A stretch of 64,000 nucleotides of DNA from an uncultured Prevotellaceae bacterium (GCA_947167515.1 CAMVIM010000007.1:1-64000); one strand, 5' to 3'; shown: positions 54,794 through 64,000, numbered from the stretch's first letter. Notes: generated from the sequence alone by a model not told the origin. Made by a program: numbers and translations.

Positions 54794-57625
54794 TTACTCG
54801 TTCACCATCAGTTTCCCTTCAGGCGACATACCCTCGCAAGAGATGTACATCTCGTGGCAGGAGGAGTTGTTGAAGAACTCCACGGTTGCCTTTCCTTCGG
54901 CATCTGTCTTCACTTCAGGCACCCAGAAGAGAGTGCGGCGATAGTCCTCGATGGGTGGCAGTGTGGAATAGTCTTCCGTCTCGAAGGTAGAGGGTTTGTT
55001 GTAGCCTTGGAAGTGGGTGTTGCGCAGTCCCTTCTGCTTCACGGGGAAGGTGTGGTGGGTATAGACAAACACCGTCACTGCCCCAGGAATGGTGGGGATA
55101 GTGCGAACATAACGCTGGTAAGCGGTGGCATCTTCCGTCACATAGACCGCCTTCACCTCATCGATGAAAGTGTTGAGCGTTTTGCCAGCCAAATCACCCA
55201 TAGGGTCTTCTGCCTCAGCCATTGCCACAGCACTCTTCTCCTGAATGTCGAAGGTGTCGAACTTGAGGGAGCCAAGAAGGGTGATGCAGCGATAGGTGTT
55301 GCCCCAAATCCACACAACGGGACGGTTCTTGTAGCCTAATCCTGAATAGCGGTAGATACTGCCTTTCTCGCCCGTGTTCTCTTCTTCGGCTGGTGCCTCC
55401 ACCTGGGTGATGTCAGTGCTTTCATCTGCTTCCATGTCACCTTCTGCACTTATCTCAGTCACTTGGGTGTCGCTCTCACCAAAGGGATTGTCAGCGGCAA
55501 CATCGGCAGCATCCGAAACAAAGGTTTCCTTGTCGGAACCGCCAAAGAAGGGGTTGCGCATGCGGAGCCAACTGCTGAGGGTGGGCACCTGCATGCCACG
55601 GTCGGCAAACATGTCGGCATCGTTGTCAGCATTGTAGTACATGGTGGCGTAGTGCTGTGCCTGAGTTTCCGACTCCCATGCTGCACGGGCATTGTCATAG
55701 ATGCGGTTGCGCTTTGCCTTCACCACCACAGTAGGCAACACGTGGTCGCGCTTCTGGATGGGGATGTATTCGTGATCTTCTTCTGCTGCCTTCTTCGACT
55801 GCTCAGTGCCAAAGAGGTTCGCCTTGAGCAGGTTGATAGTGGCGGTTTCATCGGGAGAAAGCCAGCGCCGGGCAGGTGAGAAGTGACGGTCGATGCCTAC
55901 ATAATAGTTAGCATCCTTGTCATCCTTCTGGGTGTTGATGATGAGTTTCCAATCGCCCTCCATGCCAGGCAGTTCAAAGGCATAACCACCCAGCGAATCA
56001 GTGACGGTGGTGCCTTCGAGGTGCTGCCCATGCTCGTTGTAGAAATACATGGACAGGTTCACGCCTTCCACCGAGTTCTTCTTGCGCTTCTGACCCAGTT
56101 TGCCAAACACATAGAGCTTGTCCTCGATAGGTTGGACAAATCGGGCGGTGCTGTCGTTGAAGAGCGTGTAGCCCTCGTTCTGTTCGATGGCATTGGCCAT
56201 GAGTGCCCAGTCGTAACGACGCCAGCCCTGCACCATCATCAGCAAGTCGGCAGCCAGTCGGTGCTCCTCATCGTCGGCCTCAAAGTAATAACCTGGGTCG
56301 GCAATGTAGCCCTTAATGTCGCTAGAGAGCAGGAGCCACGTGAGGGCATTCCCTTCGCGTCCGTTGGTCATGGTGGCGGCATCGATAGCAGAGAAAGAGA
56401 GGTTGCTGTTAGGTTGTGCCTGTATGTTGACAGTCACTGTCTTGCAGGGTTTCGGGAAAGCCTGCGGTGAAGAAATGCGGATGGTGTCTGTCTCACGAGA
56501 GGAAGGGCAGATGAAGAACAGGCGTTCTGTCTGGATGTGACCGTCGGCAGTAAAGAACGTGAGCTGATTGACTCCTTCGGGCATCGACACACGGTCGAAC
56601 GGCAACATCATGGCGGGTTCGGTATAGACCGTGTCGGCGCGCACCACCCGACCGTTGTTGATGAGCGTGTAGCCCAACAATTTGCCCACCATCGAAGGCG
56701 TGGCATAGATGGTCGCCTCAACCGCATCGTCCTTCAGCATGTTGACCTGCATGGCAAGCCCTTCATCTTCGGCATCGGGCAGACGCACATCGTGGTTGTG
56801 GCCCTTGCGGTCGGCAAGACGCAGATACTTGGCAGTTCCATCTGGACGCACGATGAATGCACCCCTGCCGTCCCTCACCGTGGCAACAGCAGTTATCTCC
56901 CTCTTTTGTGCATCCAGCAGGCTGCCGCTGGTTTCGAGGCTGGAGCCGGTCTTGTCAGTCACAGAGAAGGCCACCCGATTGGGCAGTCCCTTGATGAGTT
57001 TTCCACCTTCGGGATAGAAGCGCACCTTCAAGCCATTCTCCTTATCGTTCTGACTGTCATCCAAGCGCACACTGGGCAGACGCTTACGATAGCCATAATC
57101 ATCCATCACCATCTTAGAGTAGTCACCATCCTTGGTGGGAGCCTTAAACACAGGGAAGACCCGCGAGAAGATGCCGCCATTGCCCCAGTTGGTCATGTAG
57201 CGAGTGTAGGCGCGCACCTCGTAGAAGCCCGTCGTGTAGAGGCTGTCGAGTGTCATGTCACCGTATGCCGCACCATTCTGAATGGGCAACTTACGCGTCA
57301 ACACCACATCGCCCGAAGGATTGACCAACTCCACATACAGTACCGCACTCATGTCGGTCGGCTTGCCCGTGTCGGCGCGCAACACATAGCCCTTGAACCA
57401 GATGGTTTCACCCATGAAGTAACCCGTGTTGTCGAAGTGGAGATACACTTTCTCCTGCGGCATAGCCTGCGCAAAGTTCATGGCGCGCTTCATATAAGAA
57501 ACCACGCCCATCAACTCGTTGTTGTCTGTCTGAGCCATCGCTGCCAGACAAATGAAAAGCGACCCACAAATAGTGAGAAAGATCTTTTTCAGGTGTGTCC
57601 GAAATGTGAAAAATTCAAGTTTCAT
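54794..57625 (-). CDS. Large macroglobulin (MG2)-like envelope protein with TonB-plug-like segment
   Basis: A 943-residue secreted or outer-membrane-associated protein. The signal peptide ends near LAAMAQ. The N-terminal half has MG2-like domains (EKVYLHFDNTGYFMGETIW, about 58-76, and FYEVRAYTRYMTNWG). A carboxypeptidase-regulatory-like segment (DSLGGYAFELPGMEGDW) follows at about 540. PTVVVKAKRNRIYD (about 630) resembles the start of a TonB-dependent receptor plug, but no barrel follows. The C-terminus returns to a beta domain (EGKATVEFFNNSSCHEMYIS). Related proteins are common in Bacteroidetes; the function is not established. The open frame starts at 57640; ATG 57625 (MKLEFFTF) is preferred. 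Confidence 0.82.
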   Translation of the reverse strand: MKLEFFTFRTHLKKIFLTICGSLFICLAAMAQTDNNELMGVVSYMKRAMNFAQAMPQEKVYLHFDNTGYFMGETIWFKGYVLRADTGKPTDMSAVLYVELVNPSGDVVLTRKLPIQNGAAYGDMTLDSLYTTGFYEVRAYTRYMTNWGNGGIFSRVFPVFKAPTKDGDYSKMVMDDYGYRKRLPSVRLDDSQNDKENGLKVRFYPEGGKLIKGLPNRVAFSVTDKTGSSLETSGSLLDAQKREITAVATVRDGRGAFIVRPDGTAKYLRLADRKGHNHDVRLPDAEDEGLAMQVNMLKDDAVEATIYATPSMVGKLLGYTLINNGRVVRADTVYTEPAMMLPFDRVSMPEGVNQLTFFTADGHIQTERLFFICPSSRETDTIRISSPQAFPKPCKTVTVNIQAQPNSNLSFSAIDAATMTNGREGNALTWLLLSSDIKGYIADPGYYFEADDEEHRLAADLLMMVQGWRRYDWALMANAIEQNEGYTLFNDSTARFVQPIEDKLYVFGKLGQKRKKNSVEGVNLSMYFYNEHGQHLEGTTVTDSLGGYAFELPGMEGDWKLIINTQKDDKDANYYVGIDRHFSPARRWLSPDETATINLLKANLFGTEQSKKAAEEDHEYIPIQKRDHVLPTVVVKAKRNRIYDNARAAWESETQAQHYATMYYNADNDADMFADRGMQVPTLSSWLRMRNPFFGGSDKETFVSDAADVAADNPFGESDTQVTEISAEGDMEADESTDITQVEAPAEEENTGEKGSIYRYSGLGYKNRPVVWIWGNTYRCITLLGSLKFDTFDIQEKSAVAMAEAEDPMGDLAGKTLNTFIDEVKAVYVTEDATAYQRYVRTIPTIPGAVTVFVYTHHTFPVKQKGLRNTHFQGYNKPSTFETEDYSTLPPIEDYRRTLFWVPEVKTDAEGKATVEFFNNSSCHEMYISCEGMSPEGKLMVNE

Positions 57626-57671
57626 ATCCCTTATTATCATTTATCCATTATCAATTCTCAATTGCTAATTC

Positions 57672-58940
57672 TCAATTATCTATTACCCCCTGTGTCAGTC
57701 GGTCTGCAGGTTGAAGCACATAAAGTCGGTCGTTCACCCGCACACGGTCGTTCACCTTGATGCTGATGTGCTGTCCTCTCGTGGCGGTCTCCACAGGTTC
57801 CAACTCATAGCGTATCTCGTCACAAGACTGGATGAGCGCCCCCGTCGTGGTGCCCGTCACCAGTATCTTATCCCCCACATGCAGGTCCTCATTCTCAATC
57901 AGGAATTCCGCCACCCCTATCTTCGAGAAGTACTTCACACACTTGCCCACATACACCTTCTTCTCCGTTGCCTTACTGCCATACACCTCACACCATTCGC
58001 CCAACTGCGCGCCCTGATAATAACCATCCCAGAAACCACGATTGAAAACGGTGCTGAGCTGCTCATCCCACGCATCCTTCTTCTCATCAGTGAAATCGCC
58101 ATCAAGCACGGCATTGATGGCCTCATCATACGCCTTCACCACCGTATAGACGTACTCCGGTCCTCGCGCCCTACCCTCTATCTTGAACACCCGCACTCCT
58201 GCATTCATCATCACATCAATAAACCTAATCGTCTTCAGGTCGCGTGGAGACATGATATACTTATTATCCACTTTCAACTGCGTCCCTGTCTCCAAGTCCG
58301 TCACCTCATATCCTCTTCGGCATATCTGCACACACTCCCCTCGATTCGCACTTCTGCCAGCATTCTGCAACGACAGGTAGCACTTACCGCTGATGGCCAT
58401 GCACAGCGCACCATGACAAAACATCTCTATCCTGATGAGTTTCCCCTTCGGTCCCCTGATGTCCTGCTCCACAATCTGCCGATAGATGTCCCTCACCTGC
58501 CACATGTTCAGTTCCCTCGCCAGCACCACCACATCGGCAAACCGCGCATAAAACTTCAGTGCCTCCACATTCGAAATGTTCAGTTGCGTGCTCAGATGCA
58601 CCTCCACCCCCACCTCGTTGCAGTAGGTCATCACCGCCACATCGCTCGCAATCACAGCCGAAATCCCCGCCTCCCTGGCCGCATCCACCATCTCGTGCAT
58701 CGTCTCGATGTCCTCACCATAAATGATGGTGTTCACCGTCAGGTACGACTGCACCCCATGCTCACGGCAGATGGCCGCAATCTCCTTCAGGTCGTCAATC
58801 GTGAACGCATTGGCCGAGTGGCTCCTCATGTTCAGTTTACCGATGCCAAAATACACCGAGTTAGCCCCCGCCTTCAGCGCAGCAGCCAGACTCTCCCGGC
58901 TCCCCACCGGAGCCATAATCTCAAAGTCAGAACGTTTCAT
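57672..58940 (-). CDS. U32 family protein (TrhP/YegQ-like)
   Basis: A 422-residue U32 family protein. The signature is in EMFCHGALCMAISGKCYLS (about 155-173) followed by RSANRGECVQICRRGYE, holding the conserved cysteines. The N-terminal TIM-barrel (MAPVGSRESLAAALKAGANSVYFG, read in parts) and a C-terminal beta domain are complete. E. coli YegQ/TrhP of this family takes part in tRNA uridine-34 hydroxylation; the same role is plausible here, while older annotation says peptidase or collagenase. ATG 58940 (MKRSDFEIM) is used because the longer frame crosses the promoter box at 58946. Confidence 0.9.
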   Translation of the reverse strand: MKRSDFEIMAPVGSRESLAAALKAGANSVYFGIGKLNMRSHSANAFTIDDLKEIAAICREHGVQSYLTVNTIIYGEDIETMHEMVDAAREAGISAVIASDVAVMTYCNEVGVEVHLSTQLNISNVEALKFYARFADVVVLARELNMWQVRDIYRQIVEQDIRGPKGKLIRIEMFCHGALCMAISGKCYLSLQNAGRSANRGECVQICRRGYEVTDLETGTQLKVDNKYIMSPRDLKTIRFIDVMMNAGVRVFKIEGRARGPEYVYTVVKAYDEAINAVLDGDFTDEKKDAWDEQLSTVFNRGFWDGYYQGAQLGEWCEVYGSKATEKKVYVGKCVKYFSKIGVAEFLIENEDLHVGDKILVTGTTTGALIQSCDEIRYELEPVETATRGQHISIKVNDRVRVNDRLYVLQPADRLTQGVIDN

Positions 58941-58945
58941 GAGTG

Positions 58946-58953
58946 CAAAGATA
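58946..58953 (-). promoter_or_regulatory. -7 promoter box for the U32 gene, almost leaderless
   Basis: The minus strand reads TATCTTTG, with ATTG near the -33 position. The box ends 5 bp before the start codon, so the transcript would begin at or next to the ATG. The rest of the 58954-59177 gap is A/C-rich low-complexity DNA without a gene. Confidence 0.5.
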
Positions 58954-59177
58954 CACAAAAAGTTACAATACAATATGCCCTACCCCCTTTTTTCTTCCAA
59001 CCTCACCCATAAAAAAGCAAAGACAACCTTCACAAACACACAAAAGCAAAAGCAAAAAACAGACCACACCTGCAACTGCATAGGCCGAACCAACACCCTT
59101 CCCAACAACCGTACCCCACACGCCCAAGCCCATCCACGAAAACCGACAAATTGACCAACCCCCAATGTCCCAAAACA

Positions 59178-59240
59178 GGTGTGACTCACACCCCTACCAT
59201 AGGTCTGACTCACACCTCTACCATAGGTGTGACTCAGACC
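59178..59240. repeat. Triple-palindrome repeat element, copy 2
   Basis: GGTGTGACTCACACC-type palindromes start at 59178, 59202 and 59226 (24-bp spacing). Read on the minus strand, the order and flanks (TCAAAAT before; GTTTTG and GGTTGGTCAATTTGT after) match the copy at 2371-2432. It lies 48 bp past the stop codon of the AraC-type regulator, between it and the U32 gene. Confidence 0.8.
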
Positions 59241-59288
59241 TATTTTGAGGCTACGGATGCGTAGGCAGAGCCATGCCTTTGCGGCCGT

Positions 59289-60401
59289 CTATTGGCTTAC
59301 CTTGCGCATCCAAGCGGTGACGCTCTGTCCCATGCGCTGCTTGAAGGCGAGGCTGAAGGTGCTGTAGCTGCGGTAGCCGCTCTCCTGGGCCAACTTCTGG
59401 GCGGTGACGGACCGGCCATTGCGCTGAGCCTCGCTGTAGCGGCTCACGAAGTGGGAGATGCGGAGGTCGTTGATATAGGTATTGTAGTTGATGCCCTTAT
59501 CGACGAAATACTGGCTGAGATAGGTGCGGTTGGTGCCGAGGGCTTTGGCCAGCTGCATCAGGGTGAGGTCGTGCTGCAGATAAAGCTGTGTGGCCACGCA
59601 GTGCTCGGCCAACAGTTGTTCGATACTGAAAGGAACCTCACCTTGGTTCTCCTGCTTGGGAGAGGGTTCAGGAGCGAGGCTGCAGTCGTCCAGCTGCGGC
59701 AGCGTCTCCACCCGCCACAGCAGGAAGCCATAGAGCACGAGTTCGAGGAAATGGAGAAGGTAGATGAGGACGATGTTGCTGTCGACGAGTGCATAGAGGA
59801 TGAACAGCAGCATGAACACGAGCGAGAGTGCTTGGCTCAGCCACACCTCCTTGCGCTGCAGGTCGGCAAAGTTGTCGCGCAACCACCGCCCATACTGCTT
59901 GACGGCAAAGGCAACATATATCGCGAAGGCCACGTAGAGCAGCAGGATGTATGCGATGACCGTCAGCATGAGCTGATGACTGGGGCGCACCATGAGCACT
60001 CCCCCCATTGCCACGAATGGCGTCATGGCAGCAAAGACGGGCCAGACGGGGCGCTTGCGGTCCTGAAGCATGGCCAGCAGCGTGCCGGCGATGGTGGTGA
60101 GCAGCGTCACGCAGTCGAGCATGACAATCGCCACATAGCCCACGGAACAGAATAAGTCATCCGAAGAAAGGTGCTGCACGGAGAGAAGGTAGAACACACC
60201 CCACCACACATGGCCCAAAGCCGACACGGCAAAGAACGATGCCGCCCAGCGGCGCAATGGGAGGGGCGGCGTGACGTCGGCGGCAAAGGCATTGCCCCGA
60301 CGCAGCAGCAGGTAGAGGGCGGCGATGAATGCTGCCGCTCCCGTTATGCCATAGAGGATGAGAAATAGCACCAGTTGGGCGGAGAGGTGTTCGGAGAGCA
60401 T
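59289..60401 (-). CDS. Membrane-anchored AraC-family transcriptional regulator
   Basis: The N-terminal half has seven hydrophobic segments (about residues 5-240), and the C-terminus is an AraC double helix-turn-helix: LTLMQLAKALGTNRTYLSQYF as first helix pair, then AQKLAQESGYRSYSTFSLAFK (both read in parts). Such proteins may sense a signal in the membrane. The open frame runs to GTG 60440, but that codon lies on a -7 promoter box, so ATG at 60401 (MLSEHLSAQ, 370 residues) is preferred. It is divergent from the large surface protein at 60663, whose control region carries three phased repeats, so that gene is the likely target. Confidence 0.87.
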   Translation of the reverse strand: MLSEHLSAQLVLFLILYGITGAAAFIAALYLLLRRGNAFAADVTPPLPLRRWAASFFAVSALGHVWWGVFYLLSVQHLSSDDLFCSVGYVAIVMLDCVTLLTTIAGTLLAMLQDRKRPVWPVFAAMTPFVAMGGVLMVRPSHQLMLTVIAYILLLYVAFAIYVAFAVKQYGRWLRDNFADLQRKEVWLSQALSLVFMLLFILYALVDSNIVLIYLLHFLELVLYGFLLWRVETLPQLDDCSLAPEPSPKQENQGEVPFSIEQLLAEHCVATQLYLQHDLTLMQLAKALGTNRTYLSQYFVDKGINYNTYINDLRISHFVSRYSEAQRNGRSVTAQKLAQESGYRSYSTFSLAFKQRMGQSVTAWMRKVSQ

Positions 60402-60439
60402 GTCTTCACTATGAATGGATTCTTTGTCCTTTGTGTGCA

Positions 60440-60447
60440 CAAAGGTA
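60440..60447 (-). promoter_or_regulatory. -7 promoter box for the AraC-type regulator
   Basis: The minus strand reads TACCTTTG (TAnnTTTG). No exact TTTG lies 19 bp upstream. The leader would be about 30 bases to ATG 60401. Confidence 0.6.
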
Positions 60448-60500
60448 CTCTATCTTTCGGGAATTCTTTGCAATTCGGCTGTTAAAAATGGGGGAGGATT

Positions 60501-60556
60501 CTCAAAATTTACAATTTCACTCTCAAAATTCACAAAAACAATTATAAAATTCACAA
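60501..60556. promoter_or_regulatory. Three direct repeats at 21-bp spacing; candidate AraC operator
   Basis: AAAATTTACAA, AAAATTCACAA and AAAATTCACAA start at 60504, 60525 and 60546, exactly 21 bp apart (two helical turns). The first two share the prefix CTC. They lie between the divergent regulator and surface protein genes, 50-100 bp upstream of the surface gene's -7 box. Direct repeats with this phasing are typical of AraC-family binding. Confidence 0.65.
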
Positions 60557-60605
60557 AATCTTTCGGAGTGAACTTTGAGATGTTGTATATTTGGAAAATC
60601 TGGAG

Positions 60606-60613
60606 TAAATTTG
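60606..60613 (+). promoter_or_regulatory. -7 promoter box for the surface protein
   Basis: TAAATTTG fits TAnnTTTG and lies 49 bp before the ATG at 60663. The -33 element is missing at 19 bp, consistent with a promoter that needs an activator. Confidence 0.55.
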
Positions 60614-60662
60614 CAAACATTAACAAAATCCATCACTAACTTATATCTAAACTTAATCTATA

Positions 60663-63600
60663 ATGAACAAAACAACAAACATTCTGCGAGGGAGGCCGTG
60701 GCTCATGTTGCTGGCGCTCTTTGCATGGCTGCTGCCACAGAGGGCTGCGGCTGAGGAATATGTACACGACCCCGATCACTACTCGGTGTCGCTGGGCGGT
60801 ACGAACATCGTGTACTTCACGGCTCCGGTTTACGACCAGAAGAACGTGGACCAGTGGATTAACGAGGGCAGACTGTATTGTCAGCCCGAGGGCGAGTCGA
60901 AGTTCGAGGTCATCTACTGGGAGTCGTCGAAGAACATCGACAGCGACGCCACGGAGGTGAACACCAAATTCAGCACGACTGCCGACGGCTTCTTCGACAT
61001 CACGAAGGGCAACACGCGCGACACCTACCGGCTGACGAAGGACAAAGCCAGCTGGATTTACATCAAGCGCAACAGCGACGGCTACTCCTTCACCTATGAC
61101 GCGGAGTGGGTGGTGCCCTACAACCTGCTGGGCAAGAAACTGACCTTCACCTGGGAGGTGGAACGCTGGGGCAACGGGTCCTGGACGAAGACGAAGGTGA
61201 CGGGTCTGAAGACGGTGACCATCAACATGCCGGCGGCCAGTGCCAAACTGACACCATTCGTGTCGAGCCCGATGATGAACCCCCAAAACCCAGGCAAACT
61301 GGAGTTGCCTTGGTTTATGGCTTCCGACAGCATCGTCAGTGCCCGCTACGAGTACACCGATGCCGATGGGGAGCGCAAAAAGGTGCCTATCAACAACATG
61401 TCCAGAGGCATCATCGAACTTGATGCAAACGTGCCTCACCGCAACTTCCGTGTGGTCTGCAGTTACAAGCAGCAAGGGGACAAGGGGAGTTACCTCATTG
61501 AAGACCAAGGCTCATCGACACAGAACATTGCCATGATCCATGCGCCCATCGGACTGACAGCCCGTCCATTGGGCGGCCTAAAGGCGAAGGTGGAACTGTC
61601 ATGGAACGTGCCTTATTTAGACGATGAAGACCTGGCCCCCACCGACTTCTTCGAGGTGCAGCGCTCACTCACCGGCAAGGAAGAGGACTTCGAGACCATC
61701 TATCAGGATTTCTACTCTTCTAAAGCAAAGAAGACTACTTACACCTTCATCGACAGCACCTTAGTGGAGTCCATGCAGGCGGGCTTACTGGCGAACGGCG
61801 GCACGCTGAACAATCTGACTTACCGCGTACGCCGCGCCATCACCCAGGACTGGGGATGGGGTGCCACCAACAACTGTGCCGCCACCACCCGTTGCGTGGT
61901 GGACGACCTGCACCTGTTGCGCATTGCCAACTACACGGCCCAGTGGGAGGACGAGAAGGCATACACCGTGCGCGTGTCCTGGCTGTATGCCGACGAGAAA
62001 GGCGCCGTGTGGGACGACCGTGCCAAGATGGTGCTGCGCGTCATCTCGAAGAACCGCAGGGGTGCCATCGTGGACAGCCTCGTCTATACCATCGACGACG
62101 AGACGGAGCGAGCACAACGCTACAAGGTGGTGAACCTCCCGCGCTCGTGCGTGTACTATAATATAGACATGTATGTGGAGCGCGGCACGTCACCCATCAA
62201 CCAGTTGGAGGATGTGACAGAATACTTCTTCCCCATCCGCAACGCCAATGATTGGAACACTTTCCGTCAGAAGGTGACAGACGCCAAGGGGCAGCCTGTG
62301 AACGCCCGCCTCTATGCCGACATCAGCACCGGCAACAGTGCGGGCGATACTAACAGCCCGTTCTGCGGTGTGTTCGATGGTAACGGACACACGCTGACCG
62401 TCAGCATCGTGCACAATACCGAACAACAGGCGCCTTTCCGCCATGTAGGCAATGCTACTATCAAGAACCTGCGCACGGCAGGAACCGTCAATACCAGCGC
62501 AAGATATGCAGCAGGTCTCATCGGCTGTACCATGGAAGGGGCCACAGTCAGCATTGAGAACTGCCGCTCGTCAGTCACGCTCAATAGTTCTGTTAATGGC
62601 GAGGGACTTCTCGCTGGCTTCATAGCACGCCAGAGCGGTTCCAATGTCGTCATCCGCAACTGTAAGTTCGACGGCAGTTTCGAAGGCGACCATGCCACCC
62701 ACAACCGTGGCTTTGTAGCATGGGTTGCCCGTGGCAGTAGTCTGACCATCGACAACTGCGTTTTCGCCCCCGACCGTATTGCTACCCCCCTCGAAGGCTG
62801 CCAGACGTGGGTTGGCTTGGACACTCAAGATGTCCAGTACTCGAACATCAACAGTTATGCCACCCGTGAGTATTCGTCATACATCGTTATCCGCAACGCT
62901 GCAGACTGGCATCAGTTCGCCGTCATGGTGAATGAAGCCGCAAACCAGCACGGAGTGGATGCTATCCTCGATGCTGACATCTCCATCAGCGAGCCCGTGG
63001 GTGTAACTGAAGGCACTAGATACCGTGGCACCTTCAACGGCAATGGCCATACCATAACCTTCAATAAGTCGGGGGTCACGGAGAAGTACATGGCTCCCTT
63101 CCGTCACGTAGGCGATGCTACTATCAAGAACCTGCACACAGCGGGAACCATCTCGAGCAACGGGGCGTATGCTACCGGTCTCGTGGCTCAAGTCGTTAAT
63201 GGTGGCAATCTTACCATAGAGAACTGCCATTCGTCGATGACCATCAGCAACAGCGGAAGCGAAGATATGACCTGTGCCGGTTTCGTGGGACGCGTCAGTT
63301 CAAGTACCGTCACGATACGCAACAGTAAGTTCGACGGCAGTTTCGAGGGTGCCAACAGTTATGGCCACGGCGGTTTCGTAAGCTGGGTGGATGAGAACAG
63401 CTCTGCCACTATCGAGAATTGTCTTTTCAACCCTGACCACATCAGCACCAAGCATGACCAATGCGAAACCTGGGTCCGCAAGGATGCTAAAGGCTCAGTG
63501 ACGGTTACCAACAGTCATGCAACCAAAGACTTTGGTACGGAAATCGCAATCATCGACGGTAAAACCTTCATGGTGCTGCGCAGCACTACGGACTGGATGA

Positions 63601-64000
63601 ACTTCAAGGAAGCCTTGAAGACCAACGACTACACCAACGCCATCATGGCCGACGACTTTACGGTTACAGATTGTGTGGCCTGGAATGGCGAGGGTAACTT
63701 CCATGGCATTTTCGACGGCAATGGCCATACGCTGAATATGAATATCAATGAGGCAGGTGCCGATATTTCACCTTTTGGTCTGTTCAAATATGCTCATGGC
63801 TGTACTATCAAGAACTTGCACGTCACCGGCAAGATCAAGGGCGGTGACCATGTGGCAGGTCTCGTTGGTGAAGCGGGTGAAGTGAACGGCAAGTGGACTG
63901 ACATCTTTAATTGCCGTGTATCGGCCAGTATAGAGAGTTCCGGTTGGATTGCAGGTGGCTTCATCGGTCGCGGCACCAATGCAAACATTCAAAACAGCCT
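60663..64000 (+). CDS. Large secreted GLUG-like repeat protein, N-terminal part
   Basis: ATG at 60663 opens a frame still open at the window edge (1112 codons). The signal peptide ends near PQRAAAEE. Residues about 30-510 are non-repetitive with fibronectin-like stretches (APIGLTARPLGGLKAKVELSW in parts). From about 520 there are three modules of roughly 200-220 residues, each with (I/L)RxxxDWxxF, then FDGNGHT, then ATIKNLxTAGT or CTIKNLHVTGK, then AGLxG and ENC(R/H)SS, a GLUG-like beta-helix pattern. It is probably a surface adhesin or glycan-binding protein. It is divergent from a membrane AraC-type regulator. The frame was read directly from the DNA. Confidence 0.85.
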   Translation, partial: MNKTTNILRGRPWLMLLALFAWLLPQRAAAEEYVHDPDHYSVSLGGTNIVYFTAPVYDQKNVDQWINEGRLYCQPEGESKFEVIYWESSKNIDSDATEVNTKFSTTADGFFDITKGNTRDTYRLTKDKASWIYIKRNSDGYSFTYDAEWVVPYNLLGKKLTFTWEVERWGNGSWTKTKVTGLKTVTINMPAASAKLTPFVSSPMMNPQNPGKLELPWFMASDSIVSARYEYTDADGERKKVPINNMSRGIIELDANVPHRNFRVVCSYKQQGDKGSYLIEDQGSSTQNIAMIHAPIGLTARPLGGLKAKVELSWNVPYLDDEDLAPTDFFEVQRSLTGKEEDFETIYQDFYSSKAKKTTYTFIDSTLVESMQAGLLANGGTLNNLTYRVRRAITQDWGWGATNNCAATTRCVVDDLHLLRIANYTAQWEDEKAYTVRVSWLYADEKGAVWDDRAKMVLRVISKNRRGAIVDSLVYTIDDETERAQRYKVVNLPRSCVYYNIDMYVERGTSPINQLEDVTEYFFPIRNANDWNTFRQKVTDAKGQPVNARLYADISTGNSAGDTNSPFCGVFDGNGHTLTVSIVHNTEQQAPFRHVGNATIKNLRTAGTVNTSARYAAGLIGCTMEGATVSIENCRSSVTLNSSVNGEGLLAGFIARQSGSNVVIRNCKFDGSFEGDHATHNRGFVAWVARGSSLTIDNCVFAPDRIATPLEGCQTWVGLDTQDVQYSNINSYATREYSSYIVIRNAADWHQFAVMVNEAANQHGVDAILDADISISEPVGVTEGTRYRGTFNGNGHTITFNKSGVTEKYMAPFRHVGDATIKNLHTAGTISSNGAYATGLVAQVVNGGNLTIENCHSSMTISNSGSEDMTCAGFVGRVSSSTVTIRNSKFDGSFEGANSYGHGGFVSWVDENSSATIENCLFNPDHISTKHDQCETWVRKDAKGSVTVTNSHATKDFGTEIAIIDGKTFMVLRSTTDWMNFKEALKTNDYTNAIMADDFTVTDCVAWNGEGNFHGIFDGNGHTLNMNINEAGADISPFGLFKYAHGCTIKNLHVTGKIKGGDHVAGLVGEAGEVNGKWTDIFNCRVSASIESSGWIAGGFIGRGTNANIQNS

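Noticed and set aside
56537-57760. 407-codon plus-strand open frame
   Set aside because: Antisense to the envelope protein and into the U32 gene; histidine/valine-rich shadow translation.
57711-59012. 433-codon plus-strand open frame
   Set aside because: Antisense to the U32 gene, which has its family signature.
1-64000. tRNA or rRNA genes
   Set aside because: I looked for cloverleaf and rRNA signature segments and saw none; a tRNAscan run would confirm.

Overview
The window looks like a chromosome segment of a Bacteroidales bacterium, most likely Prevotella or a close relative. The signs are Bacteroidetes promoters (TTTG-N19-TAnnTTTG, with no clear Shine-Dalgarno sites), five fimbrillin-type lipoproteins, a type IX secretion (T9SS) C-terminal domain, a DPP7-type S46 peptidase, a BspA-like leucine-rich protein, and the DUF4271-hemD and rnpA-yidD pairings. 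No rRNA, tRNA, CRISPR array or intact transposase was seen.

Layout. 1-2770 is accessory DNA: the start of a BspA-like surface protein, a small possible HEPN protein, and about 1.4 kb of non-coding, hairpin-rich DNA with two repeat elements. 2771-12989 is housekeeping: purD, serine acetyltransferase, an RlmL-like RNA methyltransferase, then a minus-strand run metK, DUF4271, hemD, rnpA, yidD, tatD. metK has a textbook promoter and a probable SAM-II riboswitch in its leader. A purine permease follows.

13143-43410 is the most interesting part. It is a minus-strand type V (Fim/Mfa-like) pilus locus of about 30 kb: a DUF3575/OmpA-like protein, a Mfa1-like fimbrillin, a Mfa2/FimB-like anchor, three more fimbrillin-like lipoproteins, and then two giant secreted proteins of 3812 and 2918 residues. 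Both giants are built on a ladder of (V/L/I)-(Y/F)-G-G-G motifs that looks like a beta-solenoid. The first begins with the ladder and ends in a T9SS sorting domain. The second has an N-terminal head and ends in a bare ladder. This suggests a pilus with an unusually large paired tip or stalk adhesin.

44160-58940 is a mix of a small lipoprotein, DPP7, a flippase, speA-aroK-topA, ruvB, a large macroglobulin-like envelope protein and a U32 family protein. Two GxxExxY (PD-(D/E)xK-like) genes lie in this half of the window, each tightly bracketed by repeats; one sits inside a 555-bp cassette with terminal inverted repeats. At the right end a membrane-anchored AraC-type regulator is divergent from another large surface protein (cut by the window edge), with three 21-bp-phased direct repeats between them.

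Palindromic intergenic repeats are common, in at least five families. One triple-palindrome element occurs at both ends of the window. Starts were chosen over the longest open frame where the extension overlaps a neighbour, a promoter or a repeat; three genes (tatD, the fifth-gene fimbrillin at 37422 and the 3812-residue giant) appear to use TTG.
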